Below are positions 1-9,382 of a stretch of 64,000 bases of DNA, piece after piece. The notes below the pieces were generated by a model, which worked only from the letters and a program-made list of their open reading frames with translations, searched no databases and was not told where the DNA came from. The stretch is from Pyropia yezoensis. Lineage: Eukaryota; Rhodophyta; Bangiophyceae; Bangiales; Bangiaceae. The stretch lies in NCBI GenBank assembly GCA_009829735.1, contig CM020620.1:28366951-28430950 (forward strand), given 5' to 3'. A program made the translations under genes and the position numbers. Positions within the stretch are counted from its first letter, which is position 1. Every line of letters starts with the position of its first letter.

Positions 1-2
1 CC

Positions 3-2630
3 ATGAAGGTGTCGGCTAGGCGCGCCGCTTCGCCGCCACGGGTGGCGGCCGCGGCGGCAGCGGTGGCGGTGGCAGTGGCGGCAGTGGGGGTGGTGGTGGT
101 CGTCAGTGCAACAGCGGCGGCGGGGGCCTCGTCGGTAGCGGCGGCAGCGGCAGCAAAGGCGGCGCCAGGTGGGCTGTCTGGATGGCCGTCAACGGGCATG
201 GTCGCCAACACCACGCGTGCGCTGCTCGTGCGCGCCCCCCCCGTGTCCATTGCTGACGGCAGCCGGCAGGCGGCGACCCCGCGGCGCCGCGGCAACCCCC
301 TGTTGGTCGCGTCTGCGACGCTCGGCACGCCCTTTGCCGCCGTGGCCGCCGACTTGGCGGACCCCTCGTCGTTTGTGGAAGCGGCGTTCCCCCTCCTTGC
401 CGCCGACGCGGCGCTGGTGGCGTCGCCGGTGGCGGCCGGCGGCCGGCCGGCGGCGCCCATCTACGTACTGACCAACGTCAAGGGGGAGACGTCCCTGGTG
501 GGGGTATGGCGGGTGCGCCGCAGTCGCTCCGCGGTGGCCGTGACGCTGCGGGTGGTGGCCCCCGGCTGGGCGGGTGCCGGCGGTGGCGCCGCCACCGACG
601 GGGAGCCCGCCGCGGTCGCCGCGGCGGCGCGCGCGGCGGTGGGGAGGCGGGGCTCGACGGTGCGGGTGGTGGCGTGGCGGCCGCGGCGGCTGTCGCCCGG
701 CCGCCGCGGGTGGCGGTACGGGGCGTCTTCGGCGGCCAGCGGGCGCCGCCCCATCTGCCACGTGCGTGTCCAGGCGGTGCCCCAGCCGGGGGGCCGCGAC
801 GGCGGCGGTGCCGACGAGGCGGCCGCAGCCGCCCACTTTCTCGCCGTCACGGTGGAGGGGGTGGTGACGGCGCTTGGCCGCCGCTTCCACCGCGCCGACT
901 GTGGGCGGCTGTACCGGTCGCTCGACGGGGGGTGCAACAACCTGGTCACTGGCACCATGGGCGCCACCGCCACGGAAATGCGGCAGCTGCCGTCGCGGGG
1001 GCAGGCGGGGCGTGCCTCCGCCGCCGCCGCCGACAATGACGACGACGACGACGTCGTGGACGACGACGACGGGCCGACGGGAGCGGGCCGCCCGTCGGCG
1101 CGGGCGATTTCCAGCGCCCTCTCTTTGGGGCCCGCCGGCGCCGCGATGGAGCCGCCCCGCAACGCGCGGCGGCTCAATGACCTCACCTGGGCGTTTGCGC
1201 AGGCGCTGGACCACGACCTTTCCCACTCGGGCGCCCCCTCCGCGGGCCCCTACGCAGAGGCCATGCCCATCGCCGTGCCCGCCGACGACCCGGTATTTGA
1301 GGGCGGCGCCACCCTCCGCTTCTTCCGCACCTACCGCGCGCGCCGGCCGAGGGCGTCGCCGGCAGGCCGAGCTGGCCGCGGCGGCCGGCCGGTTGGTTGG
1401 GTCGCCGCCCCGTCGGGGGTGGTGCCCAACGAGCTGACCTCATGGATTGACGCGTCGCACGTGTACGGGGGCGACCGCGTCCGCGCGGCGGCGCTGCGGA
1501 CGGGCAGGGGCGGGCGGCTGGCGGCGTCGGGGGCGGGCGGGCGGTACCTGCCACTCAACGGCGCGGGCCCAGGCGGGGTGGGGGTCACTCTCGACGCGGC
1601 GTCGTTGGCCCCTTCCCCGGCGGGGGGGCAGGTGGTGGCGGGCGACGGGCGGGCGGGGGAGAATGTGCTCCTCACCGCCCTCCACACCGTCTGGCTCCGC
1701 GCCCACAACCGGTGGGCCGCCGCTATTGCCGCGGCGCTGCCGGCGGCGGACGACGAGGCCGTATACCAGCTGGCCCGCAAGGCGGTGGGCGCGGCTCAAG
1801 CCAAAATCACGTACGAGGAGTGGCTGCCGGCGGTGCTCGGCCCCGCCGCCACCCCGTGTGCGGGCGGCGCCTACAACGCGTCGGTGGACGCGCGGGTGGA
1901 CGTCTTCTTCTCCACCGCCGCCTTCCGCCTCGGCCACACGCTCGTCAGCGACCGCCTGGCCCGCCGCGACGCTGCGGGCCGGCCGTTGCCGGCGCTGCCC
2001 CTGGCGGCCACTTTTTTCCGCCCCCCGTCCTTCCTCGACTCCCCCGCCGCGGGGATTGACGCGCTGCTCCGCGGCGCGGCGGCGCAGGTGGCGGGGGAGG
2101 TGGACGTGCACATTGTGCGGGGCCTGCGGGACCTGCTGTTTGGCGGCCGCGGCCGCGTCGGCACCGACCTCTTTGCGCTCAACATCCAGCGGGGGCGGGA
2201 CCACCGGCTGCCGTCGTACAATGAGGCGCGGGCGGCCTATGGCCTCCGCCCCGCCGCGTCGTTTGCCCACATTACCGCCCACGCGCCGACGGCGGCGCGC
2301 CTGGCCGCCGCATACGGCGGGGAGCTGTCGGCGGTGGACGCGTTTGTGGGCGGGCTGGCCGAGGACCACGCGCCCGGCGGGAGCGTCGGCCCCCTCTTTG
2401 CCGCCGCCCTCCTGGACCAGTTCCACCGCCTCGCCGTCGGCGACCGCCTCTTTTACACCCGCCCCGCGGCGGCGTTTCCGCCCGCCCTCGTGGCGGCGGT
2501 GCCAGAGCTGGGGCGCCTCGGCCGGGGGGGGCGCTGGGGGCTCGCCGACCTCCTCGTCGCCACCACGGGGGTGACCGCCGGGTCGCTGCCGCGGGGGGGG
2601 ATCTTCTTTGCAGGCCCCCCGGCGACATGA
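3..2630 (+). CDS. Animal-type haem peroxidase (peroxinectin-like), secreted
   Basis: An 875-residue single-exon reading frame. Residues 1-45 are a positive start followed by a long Ala/Val stretch, which I read as a signal peptide or anchor. The C-terminal half carries the animal haem peroxidase fold in order: distal region ALDHDL with His404, LTALHTVWLRAHNR, ITYEEWLPAVLG, FRLGHTL with the proximal haem ligand His645, and ALNIQRGRDH followed by LPSYNEAR. Members use hydrogen peroxide to oxidise halides or phenols outside the cell or in the secretory path. Residues 50-380 are longer than usual and hold an Asp-rich loop near 345. The ATG lies two bases from the window edge, so the true start could be upstream. 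Family is confident; substrate is unknown. Confidence 0.93.
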   Translation: MKVSARRAASPPRVAAAAAAVAVAVAAVGVVVVVSATAAAGASSVAAAAAAKAAPGGLSGWPSTGMVANTTRALLVRAPPVSIADGSRQAATPRRRGNPLLVASATLGTPFAAVAADLADPSSFVEAAFPLLAADAALVASPVAAGGRPAAPIYVLTNVKGETSLVGVWRVRRSRSAVAVTLRVVAPGWAGAGGGAATDGEPAAVAAAARAAVGRRGSTVRVVAWRPRRLSPGRRGWRYGASSAASGRRPICHVRVQAVPQPGGRDGGGADEAAAAAHFLAVTVEGVVTALGRRFHRADCGRLYRSLDGGCNNLVTGTMGATATEMRQLPSRGQAGRASAAAADNDDDDDVVDDDDGPTGAGRPSARAISSALSLGPAGAAMEPPRNARRLNDLTWAFAQALDHDLSHSGAPSAGPYAEAMPIAVPADDPVFEGGATLRFFRTYRARRPRASPAGRAGRGGRPVGWVAAPSGVVPNELTSWIDASHVYGGDRVRAAALRTGRGGRLAASGAGGRYLPLNGAGPGGVGVTLDAASLAPSPAGGQVVAGDGRAGENVLLTALHTVWLRAHNRWAAAIAAALPAADDEAVYQLARKAVGAAQAKITYEEWLPAVLGPAATPCAGGAYNASVDARVDVFFSTAAFRLGHTLVSDRLARRDAAGRPLPALPLAATFFRPPSFLDSPAAGIDALLRGAAAQVAGEVDVHIVRGLRDLLFGGRGRVGTDLFALNIQRGRDHRLPSYNEARAAYGLRPAASFAHITAHAPTAARLAAAYGGELSAVDAFVGGLAEDHAPGGSVGPLFAAALLDQFHRLAVGDRLFYTRPAAAFPPALVAAVPELGRLGRGGRWGLADLLVATTGVTAGSLPRGGIFFAGPPAT

Positions 2631-2730
2631 GCAGGGGGGGGAGGGAGGAGAGAGATGGTAGGGATGAGAATGAGGCTGCGATGCGAGGGAGGGGAAGTGG
2701 GCGGGAGTGTTGCAGCGCACACCGCGACAG

Positions 2731-3124
2731 CTGCCGCTCCCGCGCCGCCGCCAGCTGATAGCAATCATGCAAACGCGACAGCGCCGTGCGTCTGTTGTTC
2801 TTTGTGGTAGTGTGGGGGTACATCTGGGCCTGGGACAGACCGCCGCCACCACGCCCTGCGTGTCGCATCCTACCAACAGGGACTAGACCGCGGGGACGAT
2901 CACGCCTGCACAGACCCAAAAGATGGGCAGCTGCCGCCCCCGCCCCGCCGCCAGCTGATAGCAATCATGCAAACGCAACAGCGCCGTGGTCTGTTGTTCT
3001 TAGTGGTAGTGTGGAGGCACGTCTCGTGCCGGGACAGACCGCCCCCGCCACGCCCTGCGTGTCGCATCCTACAGGGGCCAGACCGCGGGGACGATCACGA
3101 CTGCACAGACCCTAAAAATGGGCA
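2731..3124. repeat. 200-bp tandem duplication downstream of the peroxidase gene
   Basis: Two head-to-tail units, 2731-2930 and 2931-3124, both start CTGCCGC, run through CAGCTGATAGCAATCATGCA and end in a short A-rich tract before GGGCA. They differ by scattered substitutions and a small indel, so the duplication is not brand new. No protein is recognisable in either unit. The 100 bases on either side (2631-2730 and 3125-3434) also show no gene. Confidence 0.85.
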
Positions 3125-3434
3125 AGGGGCGGAAAGTGGAGGCGGCGGGAGGCAACACGGCGGGGGCCGACAGCGGGCACCTGTTTGGCGCGGACAGACT
3201 CCGCGACAGCCACCCACCGCGTGCGCGCGCGCGGAAAACCGGGACGAGGCGCAACAAGTAACCAACCACCGCGCGGACGCGCACGCCCGCACGGTTGGGC
3301 CTCGTAGTCATCCTCCCACTTGCCCAGATGCCGCGGCAGAGAATCGCGCCCTCTGCCCCGCCACGCCTTCCCAGAACGCCTCACCCCCCCCCCCCCCCGC
3401 CCCCCCCCCGCCCTCCTCCCCCTCACCCTCAAGC

Positions 3435-3830
3435 TCAGCGCCTCCCACCCCCACCCCCCCCCGCCCTCTGGCTGCGGCCCGCCTCCTCCCCCTCACTGAC
3501 CTCACTGAGCTTGCGAAACAAAAACTCGACCGTCATCTGGAGGCTCGCCATCTGCTCCCGCAGGCGTTGGCGGCTACCCGCCCCTCCCCCCCCACCCACC
3601 CCCGCGGCGGCGTCTGCTTCCGCCGCCCGCCGCCGGGCGTCGGCCGCCTCGCGGGCAGCCAGCGCGGCGGTGGCGGCGGCGAGGCGCGCCTCCAGCTCCG
3701 CCACCCGCTCCGCGGCGGCAGCACAGGTCGGGCAGGGGCGGGACAGGGGGATGTCCACCACGCTGTCGCCCGACGGGACGGGCGCGGCCGCGGAGGAGGC
3801 GGCGGCGGGGGGGGGGCGGGCGACGGACAT
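3435..3830 (-). CDS. Small coiled-coil protein with a CPTC motif, unknown function
   Basis: A 131-residue frame read from an ATG at 3830. It starts with a Pro/Ala-rich tail, then has a CPTC motif followed at once by a heptad-rich segment of about 45 residues (AERVAELEARLAAATAALAA and onward), a Gly-rich hinge and a second amphipathic helix (RQRLREQMASLQMTVEFLFR). The coiled coil suggests a dimer or scaffold. The first half of a C4 zinc site may be present, but no second pair of cysteines is visible. The minus-strand text near 3500 contains AGGTCAGT, which resembles a splice donor, so the real 3' end may lie in another exon. An ATG at 3875 would add 15 residues. I do not recognise the family. 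Confidence 0.45.
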   Translation of the reverse strand: MSVARPPPAAASSAAAPVPSGDSVVDIPLSRPCPTCAAAAERVAELEARLAAATAALAAREAADARRRAAEADAAAGVGGGGGAGSRQRLREQMASLQMTVEFLFRKLSEVSEGEEAGRSQRAGGGGGGRR

Positions 3831-4172
3831 GAGCGTACTTCTGCTTCTGTATGGATGATGGCCATACGTGGCCAATGATCAATCTTTTTCCAGAAAAAAA
3901 CACATGGGCACAGAGCGCAAGGTCTGAGGAGCACAGCGGTGTGACCCACGTCCCGCAGGGTGCACTTCTTCATGGTCGACAGGGGTCGTGGGACTCGACG
4001 GGGGGGGGGGGACGGGTGGCGAGATCAAATGTCACTCCGCGTGCAAATTTGTCACTTTGCGCAACTGCCTCATAGAGCCCGGAATTTGACGATGTACTTG
4101 ACTCGCGGCGGCCGCCATGTTGGGCCCTTAAGAGGCCATAGCGCAGGATGCAGTGGGCCATTAGACAAACAG

Positions 4173-4208
4173 CACGTATGGTACGTTGCACAAAAAAGAT
4201 ACATGGAG
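4173..4208 (+). repeat. Left copy of a diverged inverted repeat (partner 7290-7323)
   Basis: The reverse complement of this stretch reads CTCCATGTATCTTTTTTG and continues to TACCATACGTG. The stretch at 7290-7323 reads CTCCGTGTATCTTTTTCTGC and continues to TACCATACGC. Weak similarity may go on for some 50 bases outward. The pair brackets about 3.1 kb of low-complexity DNA and could be the worn ends of a mobile element. Confidence 0.45.
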
Positions 4209-4936
4209 GTTTTTCTCGGCTCGGGCCCGGGCTCCACATCGGCCGTGGCGGGGTCCACGGGCGCCATGCTGACAGAAGGATCACAGAGCCCCATACGAAC
4301 TCATGAGGTCCTTGGGTCCCCGGGACGGCGTACCGCTTTCAGGGACACCCTGGGTGGACCGGCTGCTGTCGACCCTGAAATGGGGGCATCCTTTTCGCAT
4401 TGATTTGCCCGGCTCGGGGGTCGGTCCTGGCCTACGTGCTAACTGAGGCTTGGAAGAGGGGTAGTCGATTTTAGAGAGGAGCCATGGGACGGCTGGAGGC
4501 CATTGTTTTGAGGACTTTTTTCCGTGTGCGGGTCACCGTTTTTGAGATCGCCGTTCTTGGGGTAAATGTTCCATGTCATGGGGTCGCCTGATTGGTCCAC
4601 GAAGAAGCCTGGTCCTCATGTGTCCAGTGCCCGTTGTGGCATCTTGGGCAGGTGCCCCTCATGCTCCTGATGAAGCGGGCCTCTCCCCCCCCTTCCCCTC
4701 GTGGACCCCTCTCCTGGACCAGGCACATCAGGGAGGCAACCCCCCCCAGCCCGCTTCCCTCTGGCGGTTCCACCTTTGGCAGGTGGAGTGCAGTGCGGGG
4801 GGGCATGCCCAGCTGGAGTGGGTTCTCGACAGGCGCGGACAGTGCACGGGCCCAGGAGGCAAGGGGGAAAGCGTCTCACATGTGCGTGGCGTGGGGGGGG
4901 GTCATGCCTCGAGAAGAGGCGAAAGTGCACGACATC

Positions 4937-4979
4937 GCATCAAGGCACTTCGTGCTCAAAGCACGAAGTGCCTCGATGC
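4937..4979. repeat. Near-perfect hairpin, 20-bp stem and 3-base loop
   Basis: Arms 4937-4956 (GCATCAAGGCACTTCGTGCT) and 4960-4979 pair with one mismatch around the loop CAA. It sits in non-coding DNA with no T-run after it. It could be a MITE relic, a cruciform-forming palindrome or a small-RNA precursor; nothing here decides between them. Confidence 0.8.
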
Positions 4980-5699
4980 TGTTTGGCCTATCGGGCAGAC
5001 CATCCCATGCCCCCCCCCAAAATGGGGCCCGCACGACGCCCTGCACCATCCCGACACCACCTTCCTCCCTGTCCTGCTGCACAAGAATTTATCCGCCCCG
5101 TCCCTCATATCCCTTCTGCCCAGTGGAGCCACCGCGCCTGCCCCCCTGCGCCCGCAATGGAAAGAAAAGCGCCTGCGCTGACGCGGGCACCGGCGCCGGC
5201 GGCTAGCACCAATGCCACTGTTGTCGCCGCCACCCGCTCCACTCCAATTCAAACAATGACTTTACCCTGCCCGTTTCTCCTTACGCCTACGGACCCTCCC
5301 CCCGCCCCCCCATCCAGCTATCGAACCGCCCGCCATCGCCGCAGCCGCCCTCGCCCAAACAAAACACCGCCGCCATGCGTCACTAGAATGCCCCCAACGC
5401 AGAAAGCCATCAACGTCCCCAGCCCGCCCCCTCCAAAAATGGGCAGCTACCAGCCCTTGGAACCCTCCCCCTCCACCCCCTGGCGCTGCTACCGCCACCG
5501 CACCCCCAGCGAAAAAAAAACGACCCCGCCGTCCCCAGCGACCTGCCCGACCCCCTCACAAAGCGTCCCCACCGTCCCCCCACCCTCCCCCTGCGAACCG
5601 TCCCCGCGGCCGCCTGCCGCCCTGCTCTCCCTCTCCCACAACGGCGGCGGCACCACCGCCGCCCAAAAAAACGTGGCCACATCTTCCTGTGGCCTGCCT

Positions 5700-7087
5700 C
5701 ACCCCCACCAAAAAGTCTACACGGCCGTCTGCCCCCCCCCCCCCCCCCCCCCCCCCCCAAAACACCGTCCCCGCCTCCTCCCTCCCCAAAACACGTTACC
5801 ACAGCCGCCTGTGGCCAGGCCGTCGTTGCGACCGCCTCGATGGCTGCCGCGGCGGTCGCCGTGACCGCCGCCTCTTCAATGGCCACCGCCGCCCCCGCGT
5901 CGACCGCCGCCGTGGTGACCGACGTCGCCACCGCCGCCGCCGCCGTCACCACTGCCGCGCTATCGCGGGCACCCTCCCTCGATTAAAGACCATCCCCACC
6001 GCCGCCACCAGGCGCCCTGCCCTACCTCCCAACAAAAAAGGCCGTCAACCTCTTCCCCTCTCCCCCCAAAAATCGTAGCCATCACCGCCGCTGCAGCCGC
6101 GGTCAACATGGCCGCCTCGTCGGCCACGGCGGCCGCCACCATGGGCACCGAGGTGCGCGGGGTCGCCGGCACCGCGGGCACCGGCACAGGAAGGGTGGCC
6201 ACCACCTCCGCCTCGGCCGCCGGGCCGGCCGCCACAGCAGCCGACGCCACCAGCGTCGTCGCCGTCCCCGCCGCCGCCTTCATTGCCGCCGCCGGCCCCC
6301 CCCCCCCCCCCCCCTAAAAACGCCGTCGTCGCCGCTGTCGTCCATTCCGCTGCCGCCGCTGACGTCGCCGCCGCCGTACCCCACTCCCCCCCAAAAAACT
6401 CGTCATCGCCGCCGCCACCGCCGCCGCCGCCATCGCCGTCGCCGTCGCAGCCACCGCCATGGCAGCCTCGTCGGCCACGGCGGCCGCCACCATGGGCACC
6501 GAGGTGCGCGGGGTCGCCGGCGCCGCGGGCACCGGCACCGACAGGGTGGTCACCACCCTTGCCTCGGCCGCCGGGCCGGCCGCCACAGCAGCCGACGCCA
6601 CCAGCGTCGTCGCCGTCCCCGCCGCCGCCGTCATCGCCGCCGCCGCGCCCCCCCCCCCCCCCCGCAACACGCCGTCGTCGCTGCTGCCGTCCATTCCGCC
6701 GCCGCCGCTGACGTCGCCGCCCCCATCCCCGCCCTCCCCCCCCCCAAAAAGAACAAAACTCGTCATCGCCGCCGCCACCGCCGCCGCGGCCATCGCCGTC
6801 GCCGCCGCCGCCACTGCCGTCCCCCCCCTCCCCCCCCCAAACTCGCCGTCGTCGCCGCTGCTGCCGACGTGGCCACCGCCGTCGACGTTGCCGCTGCTGC
6901 CGACGTTGCCGCCGCCGCCGACGTTGCCGCCGCCGCCGACGTCGCCGCCGCCGCCGACGTCGCCGCCGCCGCCGACGTCTCCGCCGCCGCCGCCGCCGCC
7001 GCCGCCGTGACTGCTGCTGCCGCCGCCTTCGTCGCCATCGTCGTCGTCGTCGTCACCGTCGTCACCGTCGTCGTCGCTGTGCAGCAC
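5700..7087. repeat. CCG/GCC trinucleotide and poly-C low-complexity block
   Basis: Dense CCG/GCC repeats with long uninterrupted C runs near 5732-5758, 6297-6314 and 6651-6662, and GTCGTC tracts near 7045-7070. All frames on both strands give Ala, Pro, Gly, Val or Arg homopolymer-like translations, which is why long open frames here are not called genes. A 351-base period is embedded (6108-6654). Confidence 0.8.
6108..6654. repeat. Two 196-bp copies in direct orientation, period 351 bp
   Basis: Copies 6108-6303 and 6459-6654 are close to identical. Both begin ATGGC, pass through GGGCACCGAGGTGCGCGGGG and end at a poly-C run. The period of 351 is a multiple of three. Differences between copies are not concentrated at third positions of any frame I tried, which argues for a non-coding repeat. 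Confidence 0.75.
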
Positions 7088-7731
7088 CGGCCCGACCCCC
7101 CGTGTCGTTGCCTACCCCACCGCGTGTACCCCCCTCCCGCTGTCCCTCTTGATGAGCACGCTGGCAGGGTTTCCCGAAAGGGACCCACCACCGCTCATGT
7201 GGGGCCCATTACACCGGGGCATACCGTCAAGGCACCTGATTGGCTCAGGCCTGTGGCCCAAAGGTTCTCGGAGGAATGAGAAAAGAGCGCTCCGTGTATC
7301 TTTTTCTGCAACCTACCATACGCCCGGGTAGCCCAAGAAGTCGCGCATCCAGTGGTATAAACCTTTTTTGGCAAGCCTTTTTCTTGAAGACGTTCATGTA
7401 CCGCAAGGGCGCCTGAGGCGCCCCTTGGGGGGTCGAAAACCGCATGTTCATAGGAATACACTGTGGAAATCAGGTGGTCGCTATTAGGCGACAGTGGTCG
7501 TTATTACCAGTCAGACGGATAGTACCCACGGGGGGGCGGGGCGTCGGCCGAGATCAGGCTCCGGTCCTCGTGCAAAACATGGCGTTCGGAAGAGAAAAAA
7601 AGAGTCGCTCGGGGTGGCCAGATCGCAGCTCACGGCCCTGTAGAGTGGTCGACTGTTTAGAGAGTGGTCGACCCAAGGTACAAAAAAACGGGCTACTACC
7701 GCCTGCCTGCCGCGCGCCTGCGGGGCGCGGT
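7088..7731. other. Intergenic, no supported gene
   Basis: Non-repetitive stretch of moderate GC holding the right arm of the diverged inverted repeat (7290-7323) and the motif GTGGTCGAC twice (near 7646 and 7662). No gene or RNA is recognised. Confidence 0.4.
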
Positions 7732-7848
7732 ATTGGGCAGGGCAGCTCGCTGCCCTGCCCAATGGGAGCGCCCGCGGGACGCGGTATTGGGCAGGGCAGC
7801 GCGCTGCCCTGCCCAATGGGAGCGTCCGCGGGACGCGGTATTGGGCAG
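7732..7848. repeat. 54-bp tandem repeat whose unit contains a 32-bp palindrome
   Basis: Palindromes at 7732-7763 (one central mismatch) and 7786-7817 (perfect, half-site ATTGGGCAGGGCAGCG), and a third half-site at 7840-7848, are spaced exactly 54 bp apart. The linker is GGGAGCG(C/T)CCGCGGGACGCGGT. Each unit can form a strong 16-bp stem. Confidence 0.9.
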
Positions 7849-7902
7849 ACACGGCCGCCGACGGTGCGGGCGGTTGAAAGATTTGTCCGGGTGACATACC
7901 TA

Positions 7903-8630
7903 CTACACGGCGGCGGGGGTCGCGGCCGGCGAGCCACCGCCCCCCCCACCACTACCGCCACCACCGGCGACCGCACATGTCGGCCCCCCCCCAAAGGCGG
8001 GCGACCAGCCGACCAGCCCATTCTCCGAGAGTGGGTTGACCGGCAGCACGCCCACGCCCGGCGTCAAGATTGGACCATTCGTACACAGGGTGCCCGGCGT
8101 GCTCTCCTCATCCAGCAGTACCAACCCGCAGTAGTTGATGGTGTCGCTGGGCGACGCCGCCCCCACCCGCAGCGGGCGCGGGTAGACAAACGAGAAGCTC
8201 ATGAGCATCTCCTCCGCGGTGCCCAGGCCCCACGTGATGGGCGGCTCGTCACCCGCGGCGTCAATCTTGGCCGTAACGTACGAGCCGGTCAGCTCGAGGC
8301 GGTCGCCCGGGGGGAGGTCGGCGCGCTCAAACAAAGAGTTTAGTAGCGCTGATGGCCGTCGCTCCAGAAGGCGGTGCCTTCCAGAGTCCGGAGGAAGGTG
8401 CCGTTGTGGTACTGATTGGTGAAGACCAGCAGCGCCGTCCGGTAGGCGTGCAACGCGCTGTTGTAAATGGTGAGCGGGCCCCCCAGCTGAGAAGTGCACT
8501 CACTCGGGCACGCCACCGTGTAGTTGCGGTACGACGCGACGGGCTGACCAAAGAGCGCCACGTTGGGGTCCCCAAATGTTGAGGGTGCCCGCCTCTTGCG
8601 CGCGCGGCACGTCAGTCAGTAAAGCCGCCG
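7903..8630 (-). pseudogene. Decayed copper type II ascorbate-dependent monooxygenase, C-terminal domain
   Basis: Reading the minus strand downward from about 8630, the fragments DVPRAQEAGTLN, ALFGQPVASYRNYTVACPSE, FWSDGHQRY, ERADLPPGDRLELTGSYV and GTAEEMLMSFSFVYP follow the order of the C-terminal domain of the dopamine beta-hydroxylase/PHM family. They lie in different frames: one break near 8560, and another near 8335 where HQRY is followed by a stop and the text resumes in a new frame at SLFERADL. The copper-binding HxH expected in this domain reads LHAYRT, so the second His appears replaced by Tyr, while the EEM methionine ligand is kept. The 3' end dissolves into Gly/Ala-rich sequence. 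I call it a pseudogene; a gene with very short introns is the alternative. Confidence 0.6.
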
Positions 8631-8939
8631 TCGTCGTCGTGGCCTGCCGCCGCCCGCAGGGCGAGCTCCGAGGGGGGGGGGCGGTGGGAGGCCACGCCGC
8701 CGGTGGCTCCGGCGGCCGACGGGACGCCGCCAGCAGCCGCAGCCGACGGCGGCGCCGCCGCGGCGGCTTCGGCCGGGCTGCGCGCCCGCAGCGGCGGCCG
8801 CCGGCGATCAACGTGGAGCTCCAGCGACGGACCTGCGCGTCTCTTGCCCTGAGCGCCTCCAGTTGTGGGCTGCACGGGCCTGCTGATCATATGTGGCCGT
8901 ATAGGACATCGTCAAGGCGCACGTGACCCGCGTCGGTAG

Positions 8940-9154
8940 CACGAAGCGCTTTACAACTACTGCAGGACGGAGCTGGGTAGCAACCCTACCCACCTGAAGG
9001 AGCACATTGTGACGCACCGCTGCTCGGCCGGCAATGACATCAAGATGGTCATGCTGCAGAAGCTGGAGGAAGGGCGGCTCGAGGGCGCCGCTTCAGCGGT
9101 AGTTTGGCAGCGCCGGGTCAAGAGGGCGTGCGACAACTTGAGCGTCACTATGTA
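8940..9154 (+). pseudogene. BED-type zinc-finger fragment, probably from a hAT-like transposase
   Basis: A 70-codon frame opening just after a stop at 8937. It reads YCRTELGSNPTHLKEHI followed by VTHRC, which resembles the second half of a BED finger (C..C, then N-x-T-x-L-x-x-H, then C/H), then a helical KMVMLQKLEEGRL segment. BED fingers are common at the N-terminus of hAT transposases. No catalytic domain follows, so this is at best a relic. Confidence 0.35.
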
Positions 9155-9200
9155 AGGACGGCGATCAGGCCACTCCCCACCTCCCTGCCGACAGGTGCTG

Positions 9201-9381
9201 GCGCGGGAGCAGCACCACAGTATGCAAAAAGAAAGAAAGAAACCAATACATACGACTAAATTTAGTCGTGGCACCCCACCACACCCCGGTTCGGGGGCAG
9301 GCAGGAGGGGTTGAGCCACGACCCGAATGTTTAGTTTTTAATTTCGTGTGGTTCAGGGGGGGGTGGGGTCTGCCTCTGCGC
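9201..9381. repeat. Dispersed repeat, copy A (left part; continues at 10740)
   Basis: Matches 18061-18234 in the same orientation, starting GCGCGGGAGCAGCACCACAG and including CCACACCCCGGTTCGGGGGC and a TTTAGTTTTTAATTTCGTGT tract. Copy A has an extra AATTTAGTCG-type palindromic expansion near 9255. The match stops at 9381, exactly at an insertion, and resumes at 10740-10779. Confidence 0.85.
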
Positions 9382-9382
9382 G

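Larger units (their letters stand above)
3876..5699. other. Intergenic stretch, no supported gene
   Basis: Mixed-composition DNA, becoming C-rich after 5000. Open frames here have Pro/Arg/Ser-biased translations on several strands at once and no motif I recognise. It contains the hairpin at 4937-4979 and one arm of a diverged inverted repeat (4173-4208). Confidence 0.5.

Noticed and set aside
1440..2876. 478-codon minus-strand frame opposite the peroxidase
   Set aside because: Antisense to clear peroxidase motifs, no family features.
7700..7900. CRISPR-like array at the 54-bp repeats
   Set aside because: Units are fully repeated with no variable spacers, and the genome is eukaryotic.
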